64,000 bases of DNA, taken from NCBI GenBank assembly GCA_963931865.1, contig OZ007512.1, forward strand, positions 6,938,208 to 7,002,207, read 5' to 3'. The position numbers and the translations under genes were made by a program. The notes under the pieces are model-generated. The model did no database searches. It had not been told where the DNA came from and saw nothing but the letters and a program-made list of their open reading frames with translations. Origin of the DNA: Axinella damicornis (Eukaryota > Porifera > Demospongiae > Axinellida > Axinellidae). Every line of letters begins with the position of its first letter. Within the stretch, counting starts at the first letter, position 1. Of the stretch, positions 48,288 through 59,816 are shown piece after piece.

Positions 48288-48770
48288 CGAAATAGTCATA
48301 TCGTATCTGGAACTAATCTCTCTCTGTCATCTGTAGACAGATAAATGACAATCAAATGTGTCTGTTCATTGTGTCTGTTGGACTGTCATGTATACATATA
48401 GGTGGTGGAAAATAGTTTCTTTTTTTCTGGGGGGGGATCTACGCATCATACACATTCTGTGACTGAATACGGAGGCATCTGGACGAGTTCGTACCTCTTC
48501 TGATGGAGGAAACAGTCATTATCTCTGGAACTCATCTCTCTCCCTGTCATCTGTAGACTAGACAGAGAAATTACAATCAAAACACATCTGTTAAAAGAGC
48601 AGTTCTGCTCCTTGGACTGTCACATAGGTGGCAGAAGATAGTTTTGTTGTGGGGGTATGCCCGCAGAGCTATACAGAGCCGATGCAGATCTACAGGGCAT
48701 GCCCTCCCTCCTCAGAACACTTCCATGTTCTGTGATTGAATACGGAGGCACTTGGAGCTAGGAGTTCCTC
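48288..48770 (+). repeat. Tandem duplication, unit about 235 bp
   Basis: TCTGGAACT.ATCTCTCTC, TGTCATCTGTAGACAG, ATTACAATCAAA, then GAATACGGAGGCA.TTGGA occurs twice in a row with moderate divergence. Confidence 0.6.
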
Positions 48771-49173
48771 TCTTAAGCTCACCTTGGGCCCTTTAGCTAT
48801 GCATTAACACAGCTGAATTATTAAAGCAGAAAGAATTCCTGACTGTCCTAATATGATAATCTCTGCAAGATTTAGATTCACCACATTAGTATAATAGTCA
48901 CAACAATCACGATTCACGCCATAGTATGCACACGTATAGGGCAACACATCTAGAGTACTCACCAATGACATGTAGCTTGTGACGCTTGAACCTGCATGGT
49001 CACATTCTGTTGAGGGAGAAACAAGCAAAGCTTAATATTATTTTTGTAAGCAAGGAAGTAAATGGTTGTACTTGTCCTCTCCCCCTCCCCCCCCCCCCCC
49101 CCCCCCCCCTGCCCTCCCCCCTACCTCCCTCCCCTGCACCCCAAAGTAGGAGGAGGGAAGCTTATAATATAGC
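48771..49173. other. Intergenic stretch; 23-C run
   Basis: Nothing coding is supported. A run of about 23 C (49087-49109) precedes a hAT-like element. The promoter of the Death-domain gene would lie in this area or just downstream, but I see no recognisable promoter motif. Confidence 0.3.
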
Positions 49174-49374
49174 CAGGGGCGGATCCAGGGGGGGGGGGGG
49201 GGGGGGGGGACTACACTGTAGCCCCCCCTTTCCACTTCTGACCACACCTCTTGTCCCTTGTTTACCTGTTGACCCGACTTACAGCATTGGAACCAGCAGC
49301 AAATTTGACAGGAAGCTCAATGCTGGACTATTAAATCCCCCCCCCCCTTTTAATTTTTTCCTGGATCCGCCCCA
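49174..49374. mobile_element. 200-bp hAT-like MITE with G and C runs
   Basis: Left end CAGGGGCGGATCCAGG followed by 22 G (49188-49209). The right end in reverse is TGGGGCGGATCCAGG preceded by C runs. The inner 14 bp GGGGCGGATCCAGG are identical in both arms. It is related by its ends to the elements at 6894 and 9361. No flanking duplication was seen. Confidence 0.6.
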
Positions 49375-49750
49375 GATAGGAACAGCTGCTTTCCTTTGAC
49401 ATTGCACACGACGGCTTGACGTCCTTACATGGCAGTACCAGTTCTCGGTCCCAGACCCCCTCTTATGTAAAGTGGTATATGGTTTGGCTTGCCTCATACC
49501 CATGCCTTCTCACCCAAGCATATACGTATGCTGCTAGCAGTACCAGTGAAAAACACTGGGGTGAGAATTAATTAAGGCCTGAGTACTTTACGAGGCTAGG
49601 ATTAGACTAGTTGAGTAGGGCTCACTGCAGACTAGTACTTTACTATAGCAACAGCTGCTTTACTTTAATGTTACTTTCTATGGCTTGACAAACATACACA
49701 CACACTACCTCTCACACACACACACATGCACACATCCTCACTTTCTACAG

Positions 49751-49922
49751 ATGCCAATCAGTGCGGAAGAGTGGCGTGCTGCCGTGGGCGCAGCGAATGC
49801 CTCACGTCGGCCCTACCAACCTAAGCACAGGTTGCCGTGGGACGTGTTCATGCTCATTATCACAGCTCTACTGGTGTCCACACTGCTGCCTGGAGGTGGT
49901 GGGAGGGGAACAGGGAGCAGAA
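49751..49922 (+). CDS. Exon 1 of the 2A-leader Death-domain gene
   Basis: First coding exon of a gene that continues past the right edge. The ATG at 49751 follows a good acceptor (CACTTTCTACAG), so a non-coding first exon probably lies upstream. It reads MPISAEEWRAAVGAANASRR, then a polar stretch, then a hydrophobic segment at about residues 31-47 (DVFMLIITALLVSTLLPGG), then a Gly/Arg-rich end. The exon stops in phase 1 at A|GTGAGT. A+TG from exon 2 restores an ATG codon, so either exon could start translation. The leader is 96 residues up to the skipping site in exon 2 and could act as a signal anchor or signal sequence. Assignment to one gene rests on phase-consistent joining across five exons. 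Confidence 0.6.
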
Positions 49923-50336
49923 GTGAGTACTGGAATATGGTGAATATGGTCAGAGGTGATCAGAAGTGTTGGAATGAGATAAAGCACAATACTGCAGCCT
50001 ACACTTCCAACTTCTGTCCTAAAGCAACACATTACAGTGCAGTATCAGCCTGTGATGTGATATTGCATGAGTCAGGATTTGAAGTTGCATGGTGTAGTCA
50101 CACAACTCTGTAATCTTAATTTAGAGAGCAGAAGTGAGTACTGGAATAGTGTCAAGTGGTAGAACAGGGAGGCAGCTACGACTATAAGAAATGCTGACAG
50201 CATTATACCTTGGCCTACTGAAAACAATACTCAAATTGACGTGTGGTGTTGTTCGATAATTTGGACAGAGAGCAAAAACCCTGCTGTTCAAAGCTCTTCG
50301 TACTACTCTCATCTGTGAGGTACATAATACGTTGTA

Positions 50337-50691
50337 TTAAGGTTACGGGATACTCATGCGCGCACCGTGCGAAATATATTGGGAAACGTATACTTAAGCT
50401 CACAAACCAAAAATCTCTGGTACGAAGAGTGTGAGCAACTTGATTCTGGCGGTGGAGATGCACTGTCACAAGGTGCAGGGCATGATGGAAGCTTTTGTGA
50501 TAGCATAATCCCTGGCAAATTTATTTGCTGTCTTGCTCGAGAAAAGCGGTAAATACACCTTTTTGGTGAACTGAACTGCTCGTTTTTGCGAGGCTATACA
50601 GCGTATTGGTAAAAGCTTCCGTCATGCCCTGCACCTTGTGACAGCACACCTCCACCTTTAGAATCAAGTTGCCCACATCCCGTAACCTTAA
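50337..50691. mobile_element. TTAA-flanked foldback with GGTTACGGGAT ends
   Basis: TTAAGGTTACGGGAT on the left and, in reverse, TTAAGGTTACGGGAT on the right; TTAA is at both borders. Long inner arms also pair: GATTC..GCGGTGGAGATGC..TGTCACAAGGTGCAGGGCATGA returns inverted near 50600-50670. It has the same ends as 29273-29852 but a different core. Confidence 0.75.
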
Positions 50692-51281
50692 AAGGCTGAA
50701 AGTGTTCTTATTTCACCCGAACTGTTCATATTAGTGTCCACTGACTGACATACTGACAGACACAGCAATCACTCTACCCCTTGCTGTGCATGCTCATCCA
50801 CAGGGTAACTATAATTGCCATGTTGTAACTATTAGTGGGCACAGTAGGTAGTGTAGCAGTATTTGCTGGGAATACGGCCACAACACTGTCAAGATCACAG
50901 AGGGGCAGCACCTGGACATCATGCCCAAATCATCAGTAGACAAAGCAATTGTTTGTCTGTTCTGTAACAAGCTGTGGGCCAAATCTAATTTGCATTACAG
51001 CATTTCATCAGACCAATCAGATCACTCAGAATGTTGAACCTAGAGCACTGAGAATTGAGCATCGTACCGATTGTGTTTCACGTAGTTCAGCAGAATACTG
51101 AGCATAATAGGACAGCAGTGCTGACACAGCACATTCAGATAGAAGTTGACAAAATATAAATCACAGATGCTTGCATGCCTGCTATCTTATGTTAGTTACT
51201 TGTGAGGAGTGTGCCCTTCCCTCCCCCTGAGGCCCCTCAGTTCCAACATCTATGCATGTCAGTAGCTACAGGGAAATTGAC

Positions 51282-51370
51282 TAGCCTCATTCCCAGACTC
51301 CATACTCAGCATACACAGAATGCAAGGAATTGAAACATTGACAATCACTGATAGCCTGGGAACGAGGCTG
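51282..51370. mobile_element. Small TAGCCTCA-type element
   Basis: TAGCCTCATTCCCAGACTCC is mirrored by AGCCTGGGAACGAGGCTG. The ends belong to the TAGCCTCG family; no clear 9-bp duplication remains. Confidence 0.45.
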
Positions 51371-51416
51371 AGATGTGGTCAGGTGTATTCCACAATTGTC
51401 TCGGTCCAAGGCCTAC

Positions 51417-52031
51417 TAGCCTCGTTCCCAGGCCCGAGACGGTGAGGAGAAAAGGGCCTGGTTTCCACTGTTTGTGCATGTGCTTAATTATCTGTCACCA
51501 TAACACATATTCATAAGGGGGAGGGTACAAATGACGTCTTTGTAATCAGATGGTTGAGGGTGTGATGCTCCCTATTTTGCTACACTGGTCCTTGATCTGC
51601 GAGATGAGGGGGGATGAGGGGCGACACAACCACAATTGCATTGCCACCAGCAACAGATTTACCCGACATTCGTTATTCAAAACAAACGGAAGAGTCTGGT
51701 AGCATACTGACTCCACCCGGTCGGTGCGACAGCAGCCACACAAAACATCCCATCGTTCAATCGCAGGTCGCTGTTCTAGCTCAATTCAGGAGCATCTTGC
51801 CGCCTGAGGACATAGGAGGCACGATCGAGAGCTGTTGTAAGGCACGCCACTCTCTTACTATAGCTAGGTAGTTAACTGTATGGATCACATTATCCACTTC
51901 GACGTCACGAGTGTACAAACATAATCGAACGTCCACGGTGCCAGTGGAATTCCACCGCTATTTAGCGCATGCACAAACAGTGGAAACCAGGCCCTTTCCT
52001 CCTTGCCGTCTCGGGCCTGGGAATGAGGTTA
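51417..52031. mobile_element. 615-bp Pack-type TAGCCTCG element
   Basis: Arms of about 70 bp match closely: TAGCCTCGTTCCCAGGCCC, GAGACGG, AAAGGGCCTGGTTTCCACTG, TTTGTGCATG. The flanks are AAGGCCTAC at 51408-51416 and 52032-52040, identical. The inner 475 bp are unrelated to other members and contain an open coding-like stretch (51614-51871). Long arms, a 9-bp duplication and unique cargo are the marks of gene-capturing Mutator-like elements. It lies in intron 1, only 127 bp before exon 2. Confidence 0.8.
51614..51836 (+). pseudogene. Coding-like cargo of the Pack-type element, product unknown
   Basis: Open from ATG at 51614; the frame continues to a stop at 51871. Reading MRGDTTTIALPPATDLPDIR and later HPIVQSQVAVLAQFRSILPP. 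A donor (TGTT|GTAAGG) at 51836 would end it in phase 1 and could in principle splice to exon 2 at 52159. That would make an alternative leader for the Death-domain gene. Equally, it may be an inert captured fragment. I do not recognise the family. Confidence 0.3.
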
Positions 52032-52158
52032 AAGGCCTACCAGCTCTGTGTCTCACAGAAATACAACCAGAACAATGAGGGGACTTTCTTTCATTACTGT
52101 ACCACTGTATTTACTACGTATCCACCTTTGATATTAGTCTCCTCTCCCTCCTCTCCAG

Positions 52159-52290
52159 TGTCCAGGGGGAGGGGTGGTGGTGGGACTGGGGGGGAGCTGG
52201 CACCCTCCCTCCTCATTGCTCCCCGGAGGAGACTACTGCTCCTAGTGGCTGGAGATATAGAGATAAACCCAGGACCTTTCACTGAATATG
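52159..52290 (+). CDS. Exon 2: 2A-type ribosome-skipping motif
   Basis: Acceptor CTCTCCAG at 52157-52158, donor TATG|GTGAGT at 52290; it enters and leaves in phase 1. After a Gly/Arg-rich run and PSLLIAPRRR it reads LLLLVAGDIEINPGP. D-[VI]-E-x-N-P-G-P is the 2A consensus at which ribosomes skip one peptide bond between G and P. Skipping here would release a 96-residue leader and let the Death-domain protein start with Pro. 2A-like motifs near the N-terminus of innate-immune proteins are known from sea urchins, and 2A-like motifs are reported in sponges. When skipping fails, such leaders can act as signal sequences. The acceptor could alternatively be ATATTAG at 52137, also in phase, adding seven residues. 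Confidence 0.7.
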
Positions 52291-53728
52291 GTGAGTAACA
52301 TAACACTGTTAGGATTGCAACTGCTGGTAATTGCAATGTACAAGTAAATTTTGGTGGCCATTATTTTGGTAAAATGGATTGCAATGGCTCAGTAAAAAAT
52401 TTGGTGACTGCGACAGAAAATGTATAATTATATGACGTAATTACATCTAACACGTGAGATTGAGAAGGCATTATCGAGAAGGCAAGTCCAGGATGAAGAC
52501 GACTGAATGAAATGGAAAGTGGTGTCCGTTGCCATCATGTTTTCAGCAGCCCCACAATCAGTGAACAACTAGTCCATAAGAAGTAAAGAGGTCAGCAATG
52601 CCCAGAATGTGTTCACGTGATGCATGGGGCGACTATCTATGAGGTTATGACCTATGTATACAGTCGTCGAGCAGCCTGTATGTATGTGGTGCACCATCAG
52701 TGAAGTAGTAGGGGCTTCTCCACAGACATTTCTCAGCGAGGTTTGAAGGTACTTTGCAAGGCGATCTTGCCGTGCTGTGCGCGTCTGGCCAGTCACTTTA
52801 ATTTGGTGGTTTACTTATGAATTGCAAAATCGCCAAATTGAAACCATTGCCAAATTTCCCGGTATACGCTAGTTCACACCACTGAGTGTGGTTTCACACC
52901 CAGTATTACAGTGAATTGTTTACGTTGAACTCACAATGTAAATGCCATGGGAATCCCAGGTCAGTGTAGTACGCTAGCAATACCACCTGGCTAAATCATT
53001 AGCCTAGTACTCTATGATTACAGTCTTTTTGCAACAAAATCACCAAACAAGTTCCACTGGATGCTTGTCAGAGATCAACTGCATACTTTGGCCTAGCTAG
53101 TTGGGCCTCGTCATCAGTGCTACTGTGCCTGTGGCATTGTTCACATGTAATGTTACCATGGCAACACTCCTAGTACATCATCCTGGTATTGTTTGGTACA
53201 TGGATGTGGATGCTCACCTAATTACATGCAGACAGATCAATGTTTGGCCTGGTTAAATCTCATTAGGTGGTGTAGTAGGTATACTGAGCTAGCTGGCCAG
53301 CAGCTCCAGCATCAGAATTACACAGAGGAGGATCTGGGCTCACAAACCACATCATGATTGAAATCATGACGGGCTTGGTGGGATAGTTCCAAGCTTTCAG
53401 AAATAATTTTATATTATATCAGTGGGATTCTGACATGACACACAATGAATATTCACTTACATGCATACACGGCTCACTTTGTCTCTCAACACATGCTGTG
53501 GCTTAAACTGCAGAGGAAAACGTTCTACAGAAGGAAGACAGAGAGATTGTAACTTCAACTGAGAATAAGCTTACACAATTGGCTGCTCAATTACACAACT
53601 AAAAATGGAAGGTAGCAACTCCAACTAGAAACGAGGTCTCAAAAAGCAACTGAGTGAATAAGTCCTCCTAGCTTCTGTTGTATCCTGAAGGAGACATTTT
53701 ATAGCAGTTTAGTCAGTAATGTCCACTC

Positions 53729-53908
53729 CACATTCCAGTCCCACATTCCAGTCCCACATTCCAGTCCCACATTCCAGTCCCACATTCAAGTCCCACACTC
53801 CAGTCCCACACTCCAGTCCCACACTCCAGTCCCACATTCCAGTCCCACATTCCAGTCCCACATTCCATTCCCACATTCCAGTCTCACATTCCAGTCCCAC
53901 ATTCCAGT
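53729..53908 (+). repeat. 13-bp minisatellite (ACATTCCAGTCCC)
   Basis: About fourteen tandem units of ACATTCCAGTCCC with occasional single changes (CACTCCAG, ATTCAAG). There are no unique spacers, so it is not a CRISPR array. Confidence 0.95.
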
Positions 53909-54172
53909 GGAAAACCCAGTCCAGTGATCAGAGACACCCAATACTGCATGAGGGCACAGCACATGGCTTCACCTCGTGCACTATTATCCTCTCAACCACA
54001 TCCTCATGCAACGTTTCACATAATGCACGAGTGTATGTGGTACTCTATTCATTCTGGTACTGAGAACTGTGATATATCTTCCATGTAGCACTGTTGACAT
54101 GTAGCATTCATAACTTTGTTATTAAATTTAAGGCTACATGTGTATAGGTACCAGAGTGGTCTGCCCCCCCTT

Positions 54173-54173
<1 letters not shown>

Positions 54174-54214
<41 letters not shown>
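54174..54214. repeat. Run of 41 C
   Basis: Longest single-base run in the window, preceded by CTGCCCCCCCTTA. Its true length may be affected by sequencing. Confidence 0.9.
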
Positions 54215-54217
<3 letters not shown>

Positions 54218-54377
54218 ATTTGTAGGGTACCATCAGTATGTCTCCTATAACACATTGTAAATTTGTGCAATGTCTAATCCGGATTTTGGGCCTTCAATTA
54301 CTATGCAATGTTGTGTGTACTGATGTACATTGAAGTGTTAAAGTGATTGTTACATTTGTACCTTCACTTTGCTTTAG

Positions 54378-54632
54378 GTTTCTTGTATCCCTTGGATCTG
54401 GACGTGCTGGCGGAGGAGCTGTCTCCACTCCACAACAGGTGGGAGGAACTGGCTCATGCCCTATCACCGTCACTGGACCTAGAGGCCATCAGAGCCCACA
54501 GTCATTCTGGGGATGGGCTTCACGAGACACTGAGGAGGTGGTTGGATAGATATCCTCATTGGGTTCAGGTTATTCACGCCCTCAGGGTGGTTGGCGAGGA
54601 TGATGTAGCCAACAAACTGAAAGTAAAGTATG
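54378..54632 (+). CDS. Exon 3: first Death domain
   Basis: Acceptor GCTTTAG and donor TATG|GTGAGT; phase 1 in and out, 255 bp. After G-FLYPLDLDVLAEELSPLH come HNRWEELAHALSPSLDLEAI, then LHETLRRWLDRY, WVQVIHALRVVGED and VANKLKVKY. The spacing of W..L...L, the Ile after helix 2, the L..WL helix and the final A..L..KY matches the Death-domain fold of six helices, at about 84 residues. Death domains bind other Death domains and build receptor-proximal signalling complexes in the cytosol. Nearest relatives cannot be named without a search. Confidence 0.75.
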
Positions 54633-55640
54633 GTGAGTCAGCAACTACAGTGGTACGTACCACTGACACTATAGCATGTGGTAGCATGGGTAACTGTGGT
54701 GTGGAACTTATTTGGCTGGGAAGAGTGTAATAGCACTCAGCTTCACCTTGCACTCTTCACACTTCACAACTGAAGACTTGTGCAAGTATTCCCAAACACA
54801 ACAGCTATTACCTAGCCGTCTTCCCAGACCCCTCCCCCAGTGGGAAAAAGAATTGTTGTGCTGATGGCAAACAGCTGGGTGGTCTCCAGGGAATGTGGCT
54901 AGCATCAGGAGCCCATTCTCGTTATGGGCTCCTGCTAGCATTGTGCTTACTAGGCCATTAGTTGACATGTTGTAAGTACTCTACAAGACTTGTGGAGCAC
55001 TTGAACTAAGCAGCTGTTATGCTAACACCATTCCTTCAGTGGTTTCCACAAGTGATTTGTTCTGATAGACCCAGCTGGAGGAGGTACCATGCAAAACTAG
55101 TCAACAGTGAGACCACAGAAGGAATGTGGTGAAACTGGCTTGTACTATCACTGCGGCTGGCCCTGTCATAGCCAGCCTCATTCCCAGGCCACCTGTGACA
55201 CAAGCTGGGAGTGGAAGTCTAGGTTGTAGTACTATTTCGTAACAACCAGAATCTCCCTCACAAATGCAAAATCAACAGGATGTACCACTTTTTCTAGATT
55301 TAATTTACAAGTCATGTGTGTGCAACTTTTGATCGTGTCAAGAACACAGGGTTACTGGCAGTTCGCTTGATGAACCCCAGACGTACTCTCTGACCCCACA
55401 CAATATTGGCTCAGGGTCGCTATCGACTGATCTACTGACTGATAGTGTAATAGTGTCAGTGGTGTAGCCAGGATGGGGAAATTGTCCAGGCACAGCATGT
55501 GTATGGGTATGGGGAGTCTGTTCAGCTTCTGCATAAAACACAGAAGCTTAGGGTTAGGGTGCACAAAACACAGAAGCACAGAACACAAGCTCAGTGTAGG
55601 TAGGCCTGAGTTTGGCTACGATGTACCATAACTACATTTG

Positions 55641-55689
55641 TAGCCTCATTCCCAGTCTCCTCCTTGGGGAGAGCCTGGGAACGAGGCTA
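55641..55689. mobile_element. 49-bp TAGCCTCA-type MITE
   Basis: TAGCCTCATTCCCAGTCTCC mirrored by GAGCCTGGGAACGAGGCTA. The flanks CTACATTTG and CTAGATTGT agree at only 6 of 9 positions, so the duplication is doubtful. Confidence 0.55.
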
Positions 55690-56702
55690 CTAGATTGTTC
55701 GTGTGGCACTAATTTCACACAGTGTTGCAACTATGAGTGATAAATGAACACAATGTATTTACGTGGGTCGCTAGTACTTATACGTCACAGTGAAAATTCT
55801 ACTAAACAACAACACTGTTGACACGTGTGACTGACTCACGGAGGAAGAGTTGGCAATCGAGTCGTGTCTACTTTGTTTGTAACGATGTTTGGGATGCAGC
55901 TGTTGGGGAAGGACAGTACAGTGCACGTGGTCGGAGATTTAAAGATTCCTTGTTTCTGCGTGTCTCAGAGACAATGAGCCACTGTGAAATCATCTATTAC
56001 GTGACGTCAATGGGTGGGACTGGTGTTACAACACAACGACTAGTGTTACAACACAACGACTAGTGCATACCAGCTAGCTACAGTGAACTGAGTGGACCAT
56101 TCCAATGTACAGACAACAGCATTCCATGAACTCAGTGGAGAAGATGCTCTATGAGGCAACCAGCAACTTAAGGGAAAGCTGTTGTGAATGTCATTGAGTC
56201 ACAGCAACTCCTACGAACAATACCTCATGGCAGACAGACTATACTCTTGTAAGGTCAGGAGTACCAAGCATACAATCTTCTGTACAGCTCAACTTTTCAT
56301 ATGTGGCCATATGAACCCAAAGGCCTGAAAGTCATGGGATCGGTGCCACGCACCAACATTCTCAAGTTTTCCCAAAGAAAATAACCGATACGTACAGAAC
56401 GCAGGGTATCGTAGACGGCATTTGCTAACAGTTTGCAGTTGGATGCTGATACAGTCCAACTAACAGAATGCTGTGACGTAATAAACAAACCACAATCACA
56501 TGACACCCGGTGCCATGTGCAATTAGATTCATACGCCGTAACTACTCTTGAGAGTATCTAGGTGGGCCTACACCATCTCAGAGGGACACGCACCTGTAAA
56601 CATGTGACATCATGTCCAATTCACTGGCACACAAAGTCATAGTTTGTCTGCACTGTGCTGAGCTGTAAGTGTAACTACACTTGAGAGTATCTACGTGCCC
56701 AA

Positions 56703-56728
56703 CCCCCCCCCCCCCCCCCCCCCCCCCC
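56703..56728. repeat. Run of 26 C
   Basis: Homopolymer within intron 3, not obviously linked to an element end. Confidence 0.9.
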
Positions 56729-59546
56729 TCCCAAGAAATGGTCAAGCCCATCTCTCACCTCTACACTGCTTCATTAACTGAGGCTGTAACACTTCAACTA
56801 GCAAAAGTATGCCATGGTCCTACTGAAACTTTGAGCTTGTGCAAGGTGAAGCAACATCGTAGTATTATGGACAATAGAAAACAGCACTTACACTGACCAG
56901 TCCACGGTTAAGATGATTCTGGGGCTTCCATAGACTTCTCTTGTGGAGCCTGCAAAGTAGTAGACAGCAGTTGTATCAGTGTCTGGACACACTAACATCT
57001 GAAACAGCTTGATCAGTGACCTCCGATGGGAGGACAGAGCTTCAATTTGCTAGGTGTTGACTTCACCAATGAGTACAGTATTCTAATTACAGGACACTAG
57101 ACAGTGTAACATTTCAAAAGGACCTCAACAGCTTCAACCTATGTATTGGCATGTACATCTACGAGTAATGTAATTATGTAACAAGATTTGTGCCACTGTG
57201 CCATATGCTTACCACAACATCATAGTTAGTATTAGTGCTGGGTGATAGTTCTATGCCATCATACCCATGATGTGTAGTAGACATAATATTGGCAACACAA
57301 AGTCAATACATCCGAGAGTTTAACATTATTATTTGGAACTTCACATGAAGCTGTTGTAGGTACACTAGTGGGTGCTACTACACGGCTCATGTACACATGT
57401 ACCTAGTATACAAGTTAGTCAGTACATGTACCTACAGTGCACTTGTTCAAAATAATTCACCACTGATTGCCTTAATTGGCATACTGCCGACATGAGATAG
57501 TCAGTAGAAACTATATTGCGGGAATTGCACACTCTTACTGCCACAGACTCTTGGTAGATATACTGGCATTCCTCCTGCAGCCTGCTGCTACACTGCGCTG
57601 CGGGTATGTCATTTTGTCCTCTGATGCCTACTGAGCTACAGCTGGCTGGGAACAAGACTATAACCAGACACTGAGCCTACTGCAGGCCCGTAGCCAGCCA
57701 CTAGTCTAGGGGGGTTCTACTTCCTAATATTTGGTCTAAAAGGGCTCTAAGTGAGTGAAAATGTTTATATTACAGGCCCCAGAATCTAGGGTGGGGGGGG
57801 GGGGGGGGTTCCATTGAAGCCTGTATTGTCTCATACAGTAAGTACCAGTAGCAGCCAGCTGGTAATACGAATTAGACTAGGAATTGGGTTGCAAGTCTAA
57901 TAATGCACCATGAACTAGCTGTACAGCTATTGTAGCATTATTAATAATGACTTTGGTACGTGTGTTCCAGGGCCTAATAATAAATACTACTACCATCATT
58001 ATAAAGAGCTATCATATCCTACCCTTAATATACGTATAATATGAGTCAGGGGAATACCCATCACCTCATAAGAATTTATATGGGAGGTTTAACATATAGC
58101 TAGAAATTATTCACTCATAATGCTACAAAATGTGTAGCTACCCAAAGGTTGGAAACAGTTTTATCACAAGTTACTCATGCATAGTGGAAACCTAGCAGCT
58201 TTCGGACGCTACAAGCCCATAATTTTAGGCCCTGGTATGTAGCTACCTGATTTCCAGGAGATCCAGGATGTCATCACTCAGTGATATGACAACACACAAT
58301 CATACTGCAGTACACAACTGATGCGTACCTCACATGACCAAAAAAAGTGAGCAATAGACCTGATAGAGTCTAGATCTGCATACTCCATTAATGAGGCCCA
58401 GTGCACAGGGTTCAAGTCTGTTTACAGCTGAAGCCCATACACTGCACATGTTAATACAGAGCTTGTGAGGGGGAGGGACTTCACAATGGTTGGGCTGTAT
58501 ACAGTACTCATGTACTCTGTACTCATGTACTGTGAGGAAATGAAACACTCTGGTCACCCATCGTCCTACGGGGAGAGAGCTGTAGCAAACAGCCTAAGCT
58601 ATTGAAATGTAACAGGTTCAGTGAATGTTGCCACTATAGTAAAGCTCCTCAGCAAAGTCACACACAAGTGTGATGTGTGAATGTTACTAGAGGAATGCAT
58701 TGCATTGTGGGGTGAACGAGAGTGACAGGCTAATAAACCCTACAAAAGAGTGTTTCACAAAAGGAACCGTATCACTGTCAGTCAATATGAGTCATGCAGT
58801 ATGCTGTTGATCCTGGTACATGAGTGAAATCAACACCGGTGAAATAACTAACTCTCGCCTGATACAGTGTTACATCATCGCTATGCATAGTCATACTCCA
58901 GTACAATAGATCCTAGCTGTCAACAAGGGTCGGATTATGAGAATTATTATTAGTTATGACACAGGAGTCATAGGACCCACCCTATTTATACCTTACAATT
59001 TACCAGCTACTGCAAAGCAAGGTTTTTTTCGTTCCCTGTCCAAATTATCAAACAAAACCACATCTCCATTTCAATATTGCTTACAGTACGCTAATAATGT
59101 CAGTACAGCACAGACATGCAGCATATTGAGTGTTGCTGCATGCAAACAGTGCATGGGATAAGAGCATGCTATACTGGACACTTCTTGTTACACTGAGTAA
59201 TGCAAAGTGATATTCAAGTATAAATTCCTGGTACGTATAACCTGGCAGTACAAAAGTTATTACAACTATATAAAGTCTTAGACAAAGCCCCAAATCTTTG
59301 TTCACCTTACAATTCACCCAGTCACTGTACATGCACACGTCTACAGTATAATTATGTATCCTTACACAATTGACCAAAATTTAATGAGGATTATGATCTT
59401 CCAATTGATGTTATTGCTTCCACTTCACAACTACCTCTACAAAGTGTTTTTAGTTCTTTGACAGGTTTCCTACTGTTCCAATGTCGTTACTGCTGTGTGT
59501 GCATATGAACATTGTATTCCTACTATTGTCCCTTCACTTGCTATAG

Positions 59547-59816
59547 GTCTGTTGGAGGAGTCTGACATTGATGTGGTAGCCAATGAACTGGATGCAGTCT
59601 CTACCAACTGGTACACTGTAGGACAAGCGCTACTATTCACACATGGCCATCTGGACTCCATTCGTACCCGGTATCCCCATGACAAACTACGCATGCGGGA
59701 GATGCTCAGTTACAGGTTGGGGCACAGCTACACCACCTGGAGTGACATTGTTGCAGGTGTGAGGTCATCAGGTGACTCTCAGCTGGCAGACCACCTGCAC
59801 TCAAAGTACTGTTCCA
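59547..59816 (+). CDS. Exon 4: second Death domain
   Basis: Acceptor TTGCTATAG and donor TCCA|GTGAGT; phase 1 in and out, 270 bp. LLEESDIDVVANELDAVSTN begins the domain, then WYTVGQALLFTHGHLDSIRT, MREMLSYRLGHSYTTWSDIV and LADHLHSKY. It aligns with the first and third domains at the buried Leu/Ile, the TW before helix 5 and the terminal KY. The exon is a self-contained module with equal phases, so domain number could change by whole-exon duplication without breaking the frame. Confidence 0.8.

Larger units (their letters stand above)
49923..52158 (+). other. Intron 1 of the 2A-leader Death-domain gene
   Basis: Donor GTGAGTAC at 49923, acceptor CCTCCTCTCCAG at 52158 after a pyrimidine tract. 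It holds a TTAA-flanked foldback (50337-50691), a small TAGCCTCA element (51282-51370) and a 615-bp TAGCCTCG element (51417-52031). The exon-1 donor context GAGCAGAAGTGAGTACTGGA is repeated at 50127-50148. Confidence 0.5.
52291..54377 (+). other. Intron 2 of the 2A-leader Death-domain gene
   Basis: GTGAGT donor and CTTTAG acceptor. It contains a 13-bp minisatellite (53729-53908) and a 41-C run (54174-54214). No further exon is supported. Confidence 0.5.
54633..59546 (+). other. Intron 3 of the 2A-leader Death-domain gene
   Basis: GTGAGT donor and CTATAG acceptor, 4.9 kb. It contains a TAGCCTCA element (55641-55689), C and G runs (56703-56728, 57793-57808) and no exon I can support. Confidence 0.45.

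Noticed and set aside
52094..52336. Minus-strand frame opposite the 2A exon
   Set aside because: It is the antisense shadow of a coding exon whose plus-strand splice sites, phase and motif agree.
53729..53908. Regularly spaced repeats resembling a CRISPR array
   Set aside because: The units are contiguous 13-mers with no unique spacers, and the genome is eukaryotic.
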